Positions 44,680 through 53,685 of a stretch of 64,000 nucleotides of DNA are shown here, one piece after another (within the stretch, counting starts at the first letter, position 1; each line of letters opens with the position of its first letter). A program made the position numbers and the translations under genes. The DNA lies in contig NZ_VCRA01000006.1 of NCBI RefSeq assembly GCF_005938385.1, positions 310,001-374,000 of the forward strand. Reading direction: 5' to 3'. The stretch is from Paenibacillus mesophilus (GTDB lineage: Bacteria; Bacillota; Bacilli; Paenibacillales; NBRC-103111). Below the pieces are notes generated by a model. The model was not told the DNA's origin. It did no database searches and saw only the letters and a program-made list of their open reading frames with translations.

Positions 44680-46041
44680 TCTGTATGAACCTCCGAATCC
44701 TGAAACTTCTCGTTTACATCCTCGCCGAGCCAAGCGCCTTGACGGACAAGCTTGCCTCTGGAGTTGCTCGATGTCGACGCTGCGGCTGGATGATTTCCCC
44801 TGCCTGGTCAACAAGGCCGCCGCCGTACCCGCCGCCTCTCCCATGGCGAAGCAGTTCGGCATCACTCTCGTCGAGCCTTGGGTCGCCCGATCGGTAGAGA
44901 TCGAACGTCCGGCTACTATGACGTTATCGATACCGAGCGGCAGCAGAGCGCGGTACGGGATCCCGTGCGATTGCCCCGGAGGCAAGTGGGAAATGACCAT
45001 TCCGCTCGTCGGCTTGGCCATATGAATATCGATAAAATAAGAATTGCGCGCGATATCGTCAGGGAATCTGCGACATTCCATAAAATCATCCACCGTAACA
45101 ACCACATCTCCGACGATGCGCCGCGTCTCCCGGATGCCGACCTGCTCCCCGGTAAGAACAAGGAAGCCGTTCTCGAAACCGGGGATCGTCCGCTTTAGCC
45201 ACTCTACAATGTGCCGGACGAGATCGCGCCCTTCGATCGCTCCCCGCGTCAAGTCCTCCGCCTTCGAGCCGTCAATGCCGAATACGTGCCCGAAATTAAA
45301 CCCGGCGGTATGATCGTTGACCCAGGAAATGCCCGCCCAATCCCGGGCGACCCGCAGCGTGCCCTTCGCTTTGGCTTCATTAATGGCGGCCTTGAGGCTC
45401 GGCCCGTGCTCCTTTACGTATTCCATATACTTCAGACGGTCGAGATTGCTCATTACGAAACACATCGTTCCCGGCTGCAGCTCTCCCTCATCGCCGCCCT
45501 TGGCGAATTGCCCGCCGGCATGGTACACGAGATCCGCATCGCTGGAAGCATCCACGAATACTTTGGCTTTAACGGCCTGTGTGCCGGACTTGTTATGAAT
45601 GATCACCGCCTCGACCACTCCGTTTCCGTGAAGGACATTGCCGACGAACGTATGGTACAGGATGTTTACCCCCGCCTCGATCATCTTGTCGTCCAGCAAT
45701 TTCTTGAGTACCTCCGCATCGATGGGAACCCAGTTGAGCTTATCCCCCCATATGGCTTGAAACTCCGGCTCCATCCGGGACTTCATGTCATTCAATATTT
45801 CAAGCCCGATGCCGCGGATAACCGGCTTCTTCCCGTCGGTATACGGACACCAAGCCGGTACTTGAGCAACAGTCGCCATGCCGCCAAGATAACCTCGCTG
45901 CTCCACGAGCAGTACCGATGCTCCGTTACGCGCTGCGGCCAGCGCCGCCCCGACACCGGCAGGTCCTCCCCCGGCTACGAGCACGTCGACTTCGGCGTAA
46001 ACGGGGATCTCCATGGCGGGAATCGTCATTCGTTTCGTCAT
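44676..46041 (-). CDS. FAD-dependent oxidoreductase, frameshifted at its extreme C-terminus
   Basis: ATG at 46041 with AGGAGG about 9 nt upstream. The FAD motif DVLVAGGGPAGVGAALAAARNGASVLLVEQ begins near residue 15; then FVDASSDADLVYHAGG and VIVAGRSISTDRATQGSTRVMPNCFAMGEAAGTAAALL, all typical of the FAD_oxidored (PF12831) family. Near 44745-44756 (CAAGCTTG) the conserved C-terminal frame LVRQGAWLGEDVNEKF moves by one base. 46041 to 44676 is 1366 nt = 3 x 455 + 1, so one inserted base explains it. Without it the gene would end in a TGA overlapping the Gfo/Idh start. As written, the last 25 or so residues change and translation runs on into the next gene. Confidence 0.85.
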
Positions 46042-46054
46042 GGCTGCCAACCTC

Positions 46055-47374
46055 CTACTTTTTCATTTCCGATTCGATATATTTGTTGATTTCTTCGTCC
46101 GCTTCGCGAAGTGCCGTGTTCGTGTCTTTCTTGCCCGTCATAATCGCTCTTAAAGCATCGTTCGCGATCGCTCTCGCTTTTCCGTCATATTTGCCTGCGG
46201 TAACCGGCGCGCCGATGGAATCCTTGAATAACGCCTCCAAGTTTTTGCCTTTGGCGTAGGGCAGCTCGCTGGCGTACACTTTTTTCGCTTCCTCGTTTTT
46301 GACGACCGGAATATATCCCGCCTTGGCGCGCAAAGTTTGCACTTCATCGGACAGCCAATATGCGAGGACCTGGAAAGCCGCGTCCTGCTGCTTGCTCGTC
46401 GGTGCGATGCCGATAATCGGCGAGTTCATCTGATTCTGGCTTGCCGTTCCTTTGATCGTCGGATATGTCACAAGGTCGAAGTCGAGCCCCGACTGAACGG
46501 CGGCCTCCAACGTCGTATTATTGAGATTGAAGAAGTTCGGGCCGGTCCGCATGGCGAGGATTTGTTCCTTAAGGAATTGGTTTTGCTCCGAATACGCCCC
46601 GGCGCTTTCATTGCCCGGAATTTTGAAGAAGGAGGCGTGTAAATCCATCCACCTTTTCCACGGATCGGTGTTGACGGCTCCCTTCATCGTTTTATAATCG
46701 ACGAATGTTTGCCCCAGCTGATTTTTGTAGACGATATTCAGCTCATTGAAGTTGAACCCTTTATATTGAATACCGTCCGTATACCTCGTCATTTTCTTCG
46801 CGATTTCGTATACATCGTCCCAGCTCATCCCGTCCTTCGGATAGGGCACCGCAAATTTGTCGAACAACGCTTTGTTGTAGAATAAGGCGTGATTGTTCAA
46901 AACAAACGGGAATACGGGGATATCTCCCTGATCACCGTAGGACTTCAGCGTTTCCAGTACGCCCGGCACAAACCGGTTCGTGTCGAATTTATGTTTTTTC
47001 ATCAGCGGATCCAGATCCGTGTACACGCGAAGCTCCTTGTTCGTATACAGCTCGCCGAGCGGTGCATAGATGAGATCGAACTGCTGGCCCGCCGTAAGCA
47101 ATGCGGCAAGGGTCTCCTCCTTCTTGGTCGTAGCCTGAACGACATTCAGGGTAATGTGCGGAAACTTCTTTTCCGTCAATTGCTTGGCCATAGCGGCCCA
47201 AGGCACGTCCTGATGGCTGTTCAGAAACGATAAGGTGATCGGCTGCGGAGCGGCCTCCTTCTTCGGCTGTTCTCCGTCGGCAGCCGGTTTAGCGCTTTCT
47301 CTTTGACCGCAAGCCGTAACAACCAATGTCATCGTTGCCAGAAGCAGCAGGTATCGCTTATAACCCATCCCCAT
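46055..47374 (-). CDS. ABC sugar-binding lipoprotein (orphan, no permease)
   Basis: 439 residues; ATG at 47374 with AAAGGGG 7 nt upstream. Signal peptide with lipobox VTAC at about residue 22. FDKFAVPYPKDGMSWDDVYEIAKKMTRYTDGIQYKGF and the tail KDTNTALREADEEINKYIES place it in the approximately 440-residue family. The stop is 13 nt before the FAD oxidoreductase, so SBP, FAD enzyme and Gfo/Idh enzyme form one operon without permeases. A divergent AraC gene begins 217 nt away and probably regulates it. Confidence 0.92.
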   Translation of the reverse strand: MGMGYKRYLLLLATMTLVVTACGQRESAKPAADGEQPKKEAAPQPITLSFLNSHQDVPWAAMAKQLTEKKFPHITLNVVQATTKKEETLAALLTAGQQFDLIYAPLGELYTNKELRVYTDLDPLMKKHKFDTNRFVPGVLETLKSYGDQGDIPVFPFVLNNHALFYNKALFDKFAVPYPKDGMSWDDVYEIAKKMTRYTDGIQYKGFNFNELNIVYKNQLGQTFVDYKTMKGAVNTDPWKRWMDLHASFFKIPGNESAGAYSEQNQFLKEQILAMRTGPNFFNLNNTTLEAAVQSGLDFDLVTYPTIKGTASQNQMNSPIIGIAPTSKQQDAAFQVLAYWLSDEVQTLRAKAGYIPVVKNEEAKKVYASELPYAKGKNLEALFKDSIGAPVTAGKYDGKARAIANDALRAIMTGKKDTNTALREADEEINKYIESEMKK

Positions 47375-47590
47375 ACTGAAACCCCTTTCTTGATTTATTT
47401 TACTAGGATATCGCGTCAAGCTGTATCGGCCATGATTTGATTATATCCCGCTCGGATCGCACCTGAGAATGCCGTATCTTCCTGATACTTGACTTATATT
47501 GCTGTTCTTTTTATCGGATCGATTCAGAAGGATTTGACGCCGCTACCGTCGAAGACATGAAGCAAGAGCGTCATCCGGGAGGCGGGCAAG

Positions 47591-48403
47591 ATGGGAGCAT
47601 ATCCGATTTCAGTCGTGTACAAGGACTATTGGAAAGAAAAACCACGATTTATCAAATCGTCGGCTAACGAGCCCCGCTGGCTGATGTTCGCCGTCGAGGA
47701 CGGCCGGTTCTCCTACAGCATCGACAATGTAAGCGGAGAAGCCGCCGCCGGCGACATCGTGCTCTGTCCGCCGTTCATGGAATTCCGGCGCGAGGTCATC
47801 GTGCCGCTGTCGTTTCACTATGCCATCTTTCATTTTTCCAGTGACAGCGAAGGCTCGGAAGGAAGAACGATCGATTTGCTCCGCAGTCTGTTCTCGTTCA
47901 AATATACGGCAACCGAGAAGGACCGCCTGTTCAACAATTTCAGGCTGCTGAACCGTCTGAGCCGGACGCAGGATGCGCAGAGCAGACAATGGATGCAGCA
48001 TTTCATCAACGATATATGGGTGCTGTTCCATATGGAGGCGGAAAGCGTCGCCACGCAAGACCGTCTGGACGAGGACCGTCTGATGAAGGAAGCCAAGACG
48101 CTCATCGACCGTCACGCCTTCCGCGAGATCCGGCTGCAGGACATCGCCGCTCTCCTCCACATTCATCCGGTGCAGCTAAGCCGGAGGTTCCAGCACGTGT
48201 TCGGGATAGCCCCGTCCCGCTATCTGATTTCGATTCGCATGGAAAAAGCCAAAACTTTGCTCGTGCAGACGGAGTATACGCTCGATCATATCGCCCGGCT
48301 GTGCGGATACGAGAACGGCTTTTATTTCAGCCGCGTCTTCACCCATTACAGCAAAATGAACCCGTCCCAATACCGCAAATTGAACGGGCTGGCCACGCCT
48401 TGA
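47591..48403 (+). CDS. AraC-family transcriptional regulator (soluble)
   Basis: 270 residues. An N-terminal cupin-like sensor (about 1-100, AGDIVLCPPFMEFRREV) and a C-terminal pair of helix-turn-helix motifs (about 165-262: LQDIAALLHIHPVQLSRRFQHVFGIAPSRYL; LDHIARLCGYENGFYFSRVFTHYSKMNPSQYRKL). Divergent from the SBP/FAD/Gfo-Idh operon at 47374, the likely target. ATG follows GGGAGGCGGGCAAG. Confidence 0.92.
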   Translation: MGAYPISVVYKDYWKEKPRFIKSSANEPRWLMFAVEDGRFSYSIDNVSGEAAAGDIVLCPPFMEFRREVIVPLSFHYAIFHFSSDSEGSEGRTIDLLRSLFSFKYTATEKDRLFNNFRLLNRLSRTQDAQSRQWMQHFINDIWVLFHMEAESVATQDRLDEDRLMKEAKTLIDRHAFREIRLQDIAALLHIHPVQLSRRFQHVFGIAPSRYLISIRMEKAKTLLVQTEYTLDHIARLCGYENGFYFSRVFTHYSKMNPSQYRKLNGLATP

Positions 48404-48602
48404 TTGGGTTTGCGGAAAAATAGAGGAAAAAATCGCCCTTATATGGCGTCTCGGCGTCGGGTCTCCAAAAATAAAGGAAAATAAAAATCGTCGACAGAGC
48501 GATAGAATCCGGGAAATAAGCGCAAAAATTTCCGCTATTCCTTCGGCAACGGGGCAAATCGCCGGAATAGAGTCATTTTTTTCCGCTAAAACGGTTGCCG
48601 AG
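48404..48602. repeat. Intergenic A/T-rich stem-loop region, possible dispersed repeat
   Basis: No gene. Repeated words GGAAAAA and TTTCCGCTA occur, with an imperfect inverted repeat CTATTC-C-TTCGGC ... GCCG-GAATAG (about 48535-48570). The style resembles dispersed intergenic repeats of Paenibacillus genomes, but only one copy is visible here, so this is tentative. Confidence 0.3.
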
Positions 48603-48650
48603 AAAAAAAGCCTCCCATCTCGCGCTTGGACCGCGCGTAGAAGGAGGCTT
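48603..48650 (-). terminator. Intrinsic terminator of the binding-protein gene at 48716
   Basis: Stem AAGCCTCC/GGAGGCTT (48608-48615, 48643-48650) with an inner GCGCG stem; on the minus strand it continues into seven T. On the plus strand CTTT follows, so it may also serve the AraC gene. Confidence 0.85.
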
Positions 48651-48715
48651 CTTTGTATGGTGAGACGGGTTCGGCGCTATCCCGACGGACTGCCCTCCCC
48701 TGCTCCCGGCGATAT

Positions 48716-50038
48716 TCACTTCGTTTTGCTCATAAACTCTTCGATCTTCTTCTTCGCTTCTTCTTCGGCTTGGCGAGCGGCGGTGTTGATGTCCAGCTTG
48801 CCCTGCCATACTTGGGTGCCGTATTTGGCGTAAATCGTTACCAGCTCGGCGTCGTACAGCGCTTTCGGCGGAATAGGAGCCGGTTTGTTATGGAAGATGG
48901 CTTTGAAGTTTTTGTCCTTGAACACCGATTCCTGACCGAGCGCATTGCGCACGCTGTCGCTTTTCAGCACCGGCATGATGCCTTTCTTGGACAAGCCCGT
49001 CTGGAATTCGTCGGAGGTCATGTAGTTCAACACCTCCATGGCGGCATCCTTATTCTTGGCAATGCTCGTAATGCCGAAATTGATCGAGTTGATTTGCGAC
49101 CCGGTGCCCGGTTTATCCTCGAAGCTCGGCAGCGAGACGATGTCCCAATCGACCTCTTTCAGTTGATCGGTCCATATGGTGATCAGGCTCGACAAATAAG
49201 CCATCATCGCCACGTTCTTCTCCTTCACGAACGGCGAGTTGTCGGGAATCGTCTGGAACGCCCCCGGCGACAGCTGCGGATCGAGGAAAAACGTTTGATA
49301 AAAGCGCTTCCACAAATCGTTTTTGTTGACCGTCGGCGTATTCGTAGCGAGATCGGCGTTCGGAATGGACAACGGATTCATCCGGGTCACGAGCGACGGA
49401 TTCATCCCGAAACCCATATACTGCACGCCTCCGTCTTGACGGGTCAGCTTCTTGGCCAGATCGGTCGTCTCCTTCCACGTCATGCCGTTCTTCGGATAGG
49501 CGACGCCGAACTTGTCGAATATCGATTTGTTGTAATAAAGCACCAGGTTGTTGCCGTATACGGGCAAGCTGTACATTTTGCCGCCGGACAGCTGCTTGAT
49601 CGCATCGATCGAAGTCGGCTCGAAGCGGCTCAAGTCGACCTTGTGCTTCTGGATCAGCTCGGTCATGTCATAGTGGAGCCCGTTCGGGATCAGGAAATTT
49701 TCATAGAAGCCGATGGAATGGTAGGTGATGTCGAAGCGGGTTCCGGACGTGATCATCTCCGGCAGCGTCGTGCCTTTCTGGCTGAAAATGTACGATATTT
49801 TGTAATCCGGAAACTTCTTGCGGATCGCGTCCCCGAAACGGTAGTTGAAGCTGTCTTCCGGGTCGCCGTTAATGGCGTAAAATACGAGCTCGACCGGCTC
49901 CTTCGGCGCCGCCGGCTTCGCCTTGTCGCCTTCGTCGGCGCTTTTGCTCCCGCCCTGGCTGCAGGCCGCGAGCGCGGCGGCCGACAGACAAAGGGCTAGG
50001 GTAAGTGAACCTGCTTTGCGAAACGTTTTGTTCGACAT
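48716..50038 (-). CDS. ABC sugar-binding lipoprotein (orphan, no permease)
   Basis: 440 residues from ATG 50038 (GTG 50044 is also possible). Signal peptide with lipobox LAAC at about residue 26. FDKFGVAYPKNGMTWKETTDLAKKLTRQDGGVQYMGF and the tail LDINTAARQAEEEAKKKIEEF mark the approximately 440-residue family. It follows the FAD oxidoreductase gene at 50098 by 59 nt; between them lies a near-perfect hairpin directly before its ribosome-binding site. No permease is nearby. Confidence 0.92.
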   Translation of the reverse strand: MSNKTFRKAGSLTLALCLSAAALAACSQGGSKSADEGDKAKPAAPKEPVELVFYAINGDPEDSFNYRFGDAIRKKFPDYKISYIFSQKGTTLPEMITSGTRFDITYHSIGFYENFLIPNGLHYDMTELIQKHKVDLSRFEPTSIDAIKQLSGGKMYSLPVYGNNLVLYYNKSIFDKFGVAYPKNGMTWKETTDLAKKLTRQDGGVQYMGFGMNPSLVTRMNPLSIPNADLATNTPTVNKNDLWKRFYQTFFLDPQLSPGAFQTIPDNSPFVKEKNVAMMAYLSSLITIWTDQLKEVDWDIVSLPSFEDKPGTGSQINSINFGITSIAKNKDAAMEVLNYMTSDEFQTGLSKKGIMPVLKSDSVRNALGQESVFKDKNFKAIFHNKPAPIPPKALYDAELVTIYAKYGTQVWQGKLDINTAARQAEEEAKKKIEEFMSKTK

Positions 50039-50058
50039 AAGCACCCTCTTCTCCTATT

Positions 50059-50085
50059 AGGAACGGTTACGCCGTAACCGTTCCT
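50059..50085 (-). promoter_or_regulatory. Intercistronic hairpin abutting the ribosome-binding site
   Basis: AGGAACGGTTACG (50059-50071) pairs perfectly with CGTAACCGTTCCT (50073-50085). On the minus strand it lies 3-4 nt before AGGAG of the binding-protein gene. There is no T run, so it is not a terminator. It could protect or process the mRNA so that the lipoprotein is made in excess of the upstream enzyme (inference). Confidence 0.85.
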
Positions 50086-50097
50086 TATTTGTTCGTT

Positions 50098-51645
50098 CTA
50101 TACGTCCAGCGCTTGACCGTCCTGCAGCAGCCGCTTCCTTAGCTCCGCATATTCAACATCCTGGACGGCACGGCCTTCGGCCAGCGCCATCGCCGCCGCC
50201 GTAGCCGCGGACTGGCCGAGCACCATGAATACCGGCTCCATCCGGATCGAGCCGTAAGCGATATGCGAAGACGACAGACAGACGGGTACGAGCAGATTCG
50301 TGCACTCGTCCCCTTTCGGCACGATCGCCCGGTACGAGATCCGGTACGGTCCCAATACCGGAATTTCCACGTCTCCTTCGTTGACGCAGCGGCCGCTCAG
50401 CACGATCCGGCGGCAGTTATGCGAGTCCATGCCGTAGGAGGCGAGGCCGACGGAATCTTCCGCTACGTGGTAACGCAGACAGTGATTTTGATTCATGACG
50501 ACTTCTCCGATCATACGCCGGCCTTCCCGCACATATAAGTAATGCGGCCAATTCGCCGTTCCCAAGAACTCGTCGGCCGGTAATCCCCACCGGCTAACCT
50601 CTTCGCGTATCGCCTTCGGGACGCGCTCGTCGTTAGCCAAGTAGTACAGCATGCCGAGATCGTAATGGACGTGCTCTTGGAACAGACGCTCCCTCGTGGC
50701 ATAATCGCCGTCGGGCCAGGCGTGGTTCGCTCCGATATGATCGGTGCTGATCGCTCCGAAGTTGTTCAGGTCGGTTTTGCCGTTCGGCATCGGCTTATGC
50801 AGCCTTAGAACGTCCCATACCCCGGCATTCAGGTAACGGGTCAGCAGAGCGAACTTGCTCGGATCGTAACCGGGCGGCTGCGGGAAAGGCACGCGGTTGT
50901 CCGGCACATCGGTCAAGCAAATGCGGAAGTTGTACGCCTGAATCGAGCGGTCGCCCTCTCCCTGGATGCCCGGCGCCGCATCAGACACGCCATACAGCAG
51001 GCCGCTGTCGGGCTTGCCCTCCACGACGAACGGGTCTACCCATGCCTTGAACGTATGGTGCGGCGAACCGAACTGAATCCCGTTCCACGTCTCTTTATAT
51101 ACTGCATTCGCTTCTCTTCCGACATGGTAAGAGACGCCGGCGCGGGCGAACAAATCGCCTTCGTAAGTCGCGTCGATAAAAGCCCCGGCACGGAACACGT
51201 TGCCGTTCTCCATCGTGATTTGCACGATTTTGCCGTCTTTCTTATCCACCTTGGCCAGATGCTGCTCGAAATAGACGGGAACGTTCGCTTCCTCCAGCCA
51301 TCGTACGAAAATCGATTCGGCCACATGCGGCTCCATAAACCACATCGTCCCGTCGGCCTCTTCGCTGCCGTAATAACGCCCGAGCTCCTGATAAAACTCG
51401 CGGGCGATGCCGCCTATGGACGTCTTATGACCGAAGTCCGTCCGGCCGAGGCCGCTCGCCGTCAGCCCTCCCAGATGGCGTCCGAATTCGGCAACCACCG
51501 CTTTAAGTCCCATACGGCTCGCTTGCACCGCAGCTGCGATCCCGGCGGGCGTACCGCCGTAGATGCATAGGTCGGCGCTCACCTGCTCCGGATTCTCGCT
51601 TCTCGCAGCGGGAGCGTAGTACCGCAAAGCTGTGAAGTCAGTCAA
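50098..51645 (-). CDS. FAD-dependent oxidoreductase (FAD_oxidored family)
   Basis: 515 residues from TTG 51645, which has GAGGGGG 7 nt upstream; the frame is open further upstream but without a ribosome-binding site. FAD motif DLCIYGGTPAGIAAAVQASRMGLKAVVAEFGRHLGGLTASG near residue 25; FIDATYEGDLFARAGVSYHVGREA in the middle; CLSSSHIAYGSIRMEPVFMVLGQSAATAAAMAL at the C-terminus. The family oxidises diverse small molecules; a sugar-linked substrate is suggested by the downstream binding protein. A different subgroup from the one at 46041 (longer, with an inserted helical region). Confidence 0.9.
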   Translation of the reverse strand: MTDFTALRYYAPAARSENPEQVSADLCIYGGTPAGIAAAVQASRMGLKAVVAEFGRHLGGLTASGLGRTDFGHKTSIGGIAREFYQELGRYYGSEEADGTMWFMEPHVAESIFVRWLEEANVPVYFEQHLAKVDKKDGKIVQITMENGNVFRAGAFIDATYEGDLFARAGVSYHVGREANAVYKETWNGIQFGSPHHTFKAWVDPFVVEGKPDSGLLYGVSDAAPGIQGEGDRSIQAYNFRICLTDVPDNRVPFPQPPGYDPSKFALLTRYLNAGVWDVLRLHKPMPNGKTDLNNFGAISTDHIGANHAWPDGDYATRERLFQEHVHYDLGMLYYLANDERVPKAIREEVSRWGLPADEFLGTANWPHYLYVREGRRMIGEVVMNQNHCLRYHVAEDSVGLASYGMDSHNCRRIVLSGRCVNEGDVEIPVLGPYRISYRAIVPKGDECTNLLVPVCLSSSHIAYGSIRMEPVFMVLGQSAATAAAMALAEGRAVQDVEYAELRKRLLQDGQALDV

Positions 51646-51770
51646 GACCAGTCCCCCTCTTTTGTCGTCGATCTGAATGCCCTTACAAATCAAGCTTACT
51701 GGATTCGGCTTCCGGTTGAACATACAGAATCTTAGTTGGTTTTGTACATTCTTTCACGCCGCCGGCGTCT

Positions 51771-51800
51771 AAAAAAGACCCCATGCTGCGCACTGGGGCC
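51771..51800 (-). terminator. Intrinsic terminator of aroC
   Basis: On the minus strand GGCCCCA/TGGGGTC with a 10-nt loop is followed by TTTTTT. It lies 68 nt after the aroC stop. Confidence 0.85.
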
Positions 51801-51867
51801 TGTCCATGCATTCCGTTTGCTTCTTTTTTCATCGCACTACGGGTCTTTTTCACTCCTTATGAAAACC

Positions 51868-52926
51868 TTATCGGTCGTGCATCGCCGCTTGCCGCTTGTA
51901 ATGGTCTTCCAGGACGAGGCAGGCCATCGCTTCTACGACGGGAACGATTCTCGGGCAAATGCACGGATCATGTCTGCCTTCGGTTACGATGACGCGTTCC
52001 TCGCCGTCGATTCCGATCGTGTGCTGAGGCACGGAGATCGAGGAGGTCGGTTTAACGGCCACCCGGAACACGATATCCTGCCCCGTGCTGATGCCGCCGA
52101 TAATCCCGCCCGAATGATTGCTGGCAAAGCCGGATGCATGCATTTCATCGTTATGCTCGCTGCCAAGCATCACTGAAGCGGAGAATCCGGCGCCGAATTC
52201 GATCCCTTTGACGGCTCCGATGGACAGCATCGCTCTGGCCAGCTCCGCATCCAGCTTATCGAACACCGGCTCGCCGAGTCCGGGAATGACGCCGCGAATC
52301 GTACATTCCACAATTCCCCCGCAGCTGTCGCCGAGGGAAGACAGCCGTTTGATTTTCTCGATCATAAGGTCGGCCGCTTCCGGATCGCACGCCCGGACGG
52401 CATTGCGTTCAATCTCGTTCTCGACAAACCGGCTGCACCGGATGCCGCCGATTTCCTTCGTATAGGCTACGACACGGACGCCTCTATGCTCCAGCAGCTT
52501 GCGGGCGACTGCGCCTGCCGCCACCCGGCCCGCCGTTTCCCTGCCCGACGCTCTCCCGCTTCCGCGGTGATCCCGAATGCCGTATTTCTTTAAATAAGTA
52601 AAGTCGGCGTGTCCCGGGCGGAACGAATGTTTAATATCGTCGTACGCTTCAGGCCGCATATCCGTATTGTGCAGCATGACGAGCATCGGCGTCCCGGTCG
52701 TTTTCCCTTCGTAGACCCCCGACATAATGCGGACGATATCGTATTCTTTTCTGGGCGAAGTGACGGCCGATTGTCCCGGCTTCCGCCGGTCCATTTGGAT
52801 TTGGATATCTTGCTCGCCGATGTCCACTCCCGGAGTCACGCCGTCAATAATGACGCCTACCGCCACTCCATGGGACTCTCCGAATGTTGTTATCTTAAGA
52901 ACCTCTCCGAAGGAATTTCCAGCCAT
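51868..52926 (-). CDS. aroC: Chorismate synthase
   Basis: 352 residues; ATG at 52926 with AGGGGAG 7 nt upstream. Signatures [73 protein letters not shown] and [26 protein letters not shown] are all complete. It converts 5-enolpyruvylshikimate-3-phosphate to chorismate using reduced FMN, the last step of the shikimate pathway. It stands as a single gene with its own terminator, away from other aro genes; the length is normal for the short form of the enzyme, so it may be a second copy, but this cannot be decided from the window. Confidence 0.97.
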   Translation of the reverse strand: MAGNSFGEVLKITTFGESHGVAVGVIIDGVTPGVDIGEQDIQIQMDRRKPGQSAVTSPRKEYDIVRIMSGVYEGKTTGTPMLVMLHNTDMRPEAYDDIKHSFRPGHADFTYLKKYGIRDHRGSGRASGRETAGRVAAGAVARKLLEHRGVRVVAYTKEIGGIRCSRFVENEIERNAVRACDPEAADLMIEKIKRLSSLGDSCGGIVECTIRGVIPGLGEPVFDKLDAELARAMLSIGAVKGIEFGAGFSASVMLGSEHNDEMHASGFASNHSGGIIGGISTGQDIVFRVAVKPTSSISVPQHTIGIDGEERVIVTEGRHDPCICPRIVPVVEAMACLVLEDHYKRQAAMHDR

Positions 52927-53043
52927 CCCCAATCTCCCCTATCCGGTTGATGTATCTCTTTCTCTCATTGTAAGGGCCGTTTCGACATAAATGAAATTCG
53001 ATTTTTATATCCAATGCATAGATGAATTCTATACCATGAATGC

Positions 53044-53069
53044 AAAAAACAGCCGGTATTGGCCGGCTG
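53044..53069 (-). terminator. Leftward intrinsic terminator upstream of aroC
   Basis: On the minus strand CAGCCGG-CCAATA-CCGGCTG is followed by TTTTTTG. No leftward gene ends just before it; it may stop antisense or Rrf2 read-through transcription from entering aroC. Confidence 0.75.
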
Positions 53070-53202
53070 CTTCGTTGTTTCAACCTTAATTTCACTATGC
53101 ACTCGAATCAAATCGAATAAACTTTTATTTTACAGCAGGCGTCTCCTTTTGCTCCTTGTTTACGTCTTTACAGTGAAGCCAATACGAAGGGGGATTTTCC
53201 AT

Positions 53203-53610
53203 ATGAATGAACCGTCCATGATGCACAACGCTCCGGTCCTCACCTCGATCGGGGTCATTTTCCGCGCTGTAACCGATCTGGAAGCCGCCCGCGACTTTTA
53301 CGGCAATGTCCTTGGGCTGAAACAAATGTGGACAGCGCCGGACGGATCGACCGCCTATACGACAGGGTCGGGTCCTATCCTTATTGTATTTACCAAGGCG
53401 GACCGGATCGAAAGCGAAGCCCAATTCAGCATGGAAACGCCGGATATTAGCCAAGCCTATCGTTCCATGAAGCAGAATGGGGTGCGGGTCAGCGACATTA
53501 AAATCGCAGGTGCTACCTCCATGTTTTTCTTCGGCGATCCGGACGGGAACACGATGATGGTATGGGCCTGTCATTTGCCTGATCCGGATTTGCCCCAATA
53601 CCGGGAATAG
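53203..53610 (+). CDS. VOC-superfamily (glyoxalase/bleomycin-resistance-like) protein
   Basis: 135 residues; ATG at 53203 with GGGGG 9 nt upstream. Two beta-alpha-beta-beta-beta modules: IGVIFRAVTDLEAARDFYGNVLGLK and the closing FFFGDPDGNTMMVWACH. The first-strand His and final Glu that usually bind the metal are not seen (Phe/Ile and Met instead), so a ligand-binding rather than metalloenzyme role is possible. Convergent with the Rrf2-type regulator gene. Confidence 0.85.
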   Translation: MNEPSMMHNAPVLTSIGVIFRAVTDLEAARDFYGNVLGLKQMWTAPDGSTAYTTGSGPILIVFTKADRIESEAQFSMETPDISQAYRSMKQNGVRVSDIKIAGATSMFFFGDPDGNTMMVWACHLPDPDLPQYRE

Positions 53611-53632
53611 CCGCTCATACAACATATGGAAC

Positions 53633-53662
53633 AAACCCATCTTCGATATCTGGGATGGGTTT
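53633..53662. terminator. Stem-loop between convergent VOC and Rrf2 genes
   Basis: Perfect 9-bp stem AAACCCATC/GATGGGTTT with a 12-nt loop, 22 nt after the VOC stop and 24 nt after the Rrf2 stop on the other strand. Short T runs only. Confidence 0.6.
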
Positions 53663-53685
53663 CTCGCCTGAATTAGCCGCACCTA

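Noticed and set aside
53203..53610. VOC protein as a catechol 2,3-dioxygenase
   Set aside because: At 135 residues it is half the needed length and lacks the metal-binding His and Glu positions.
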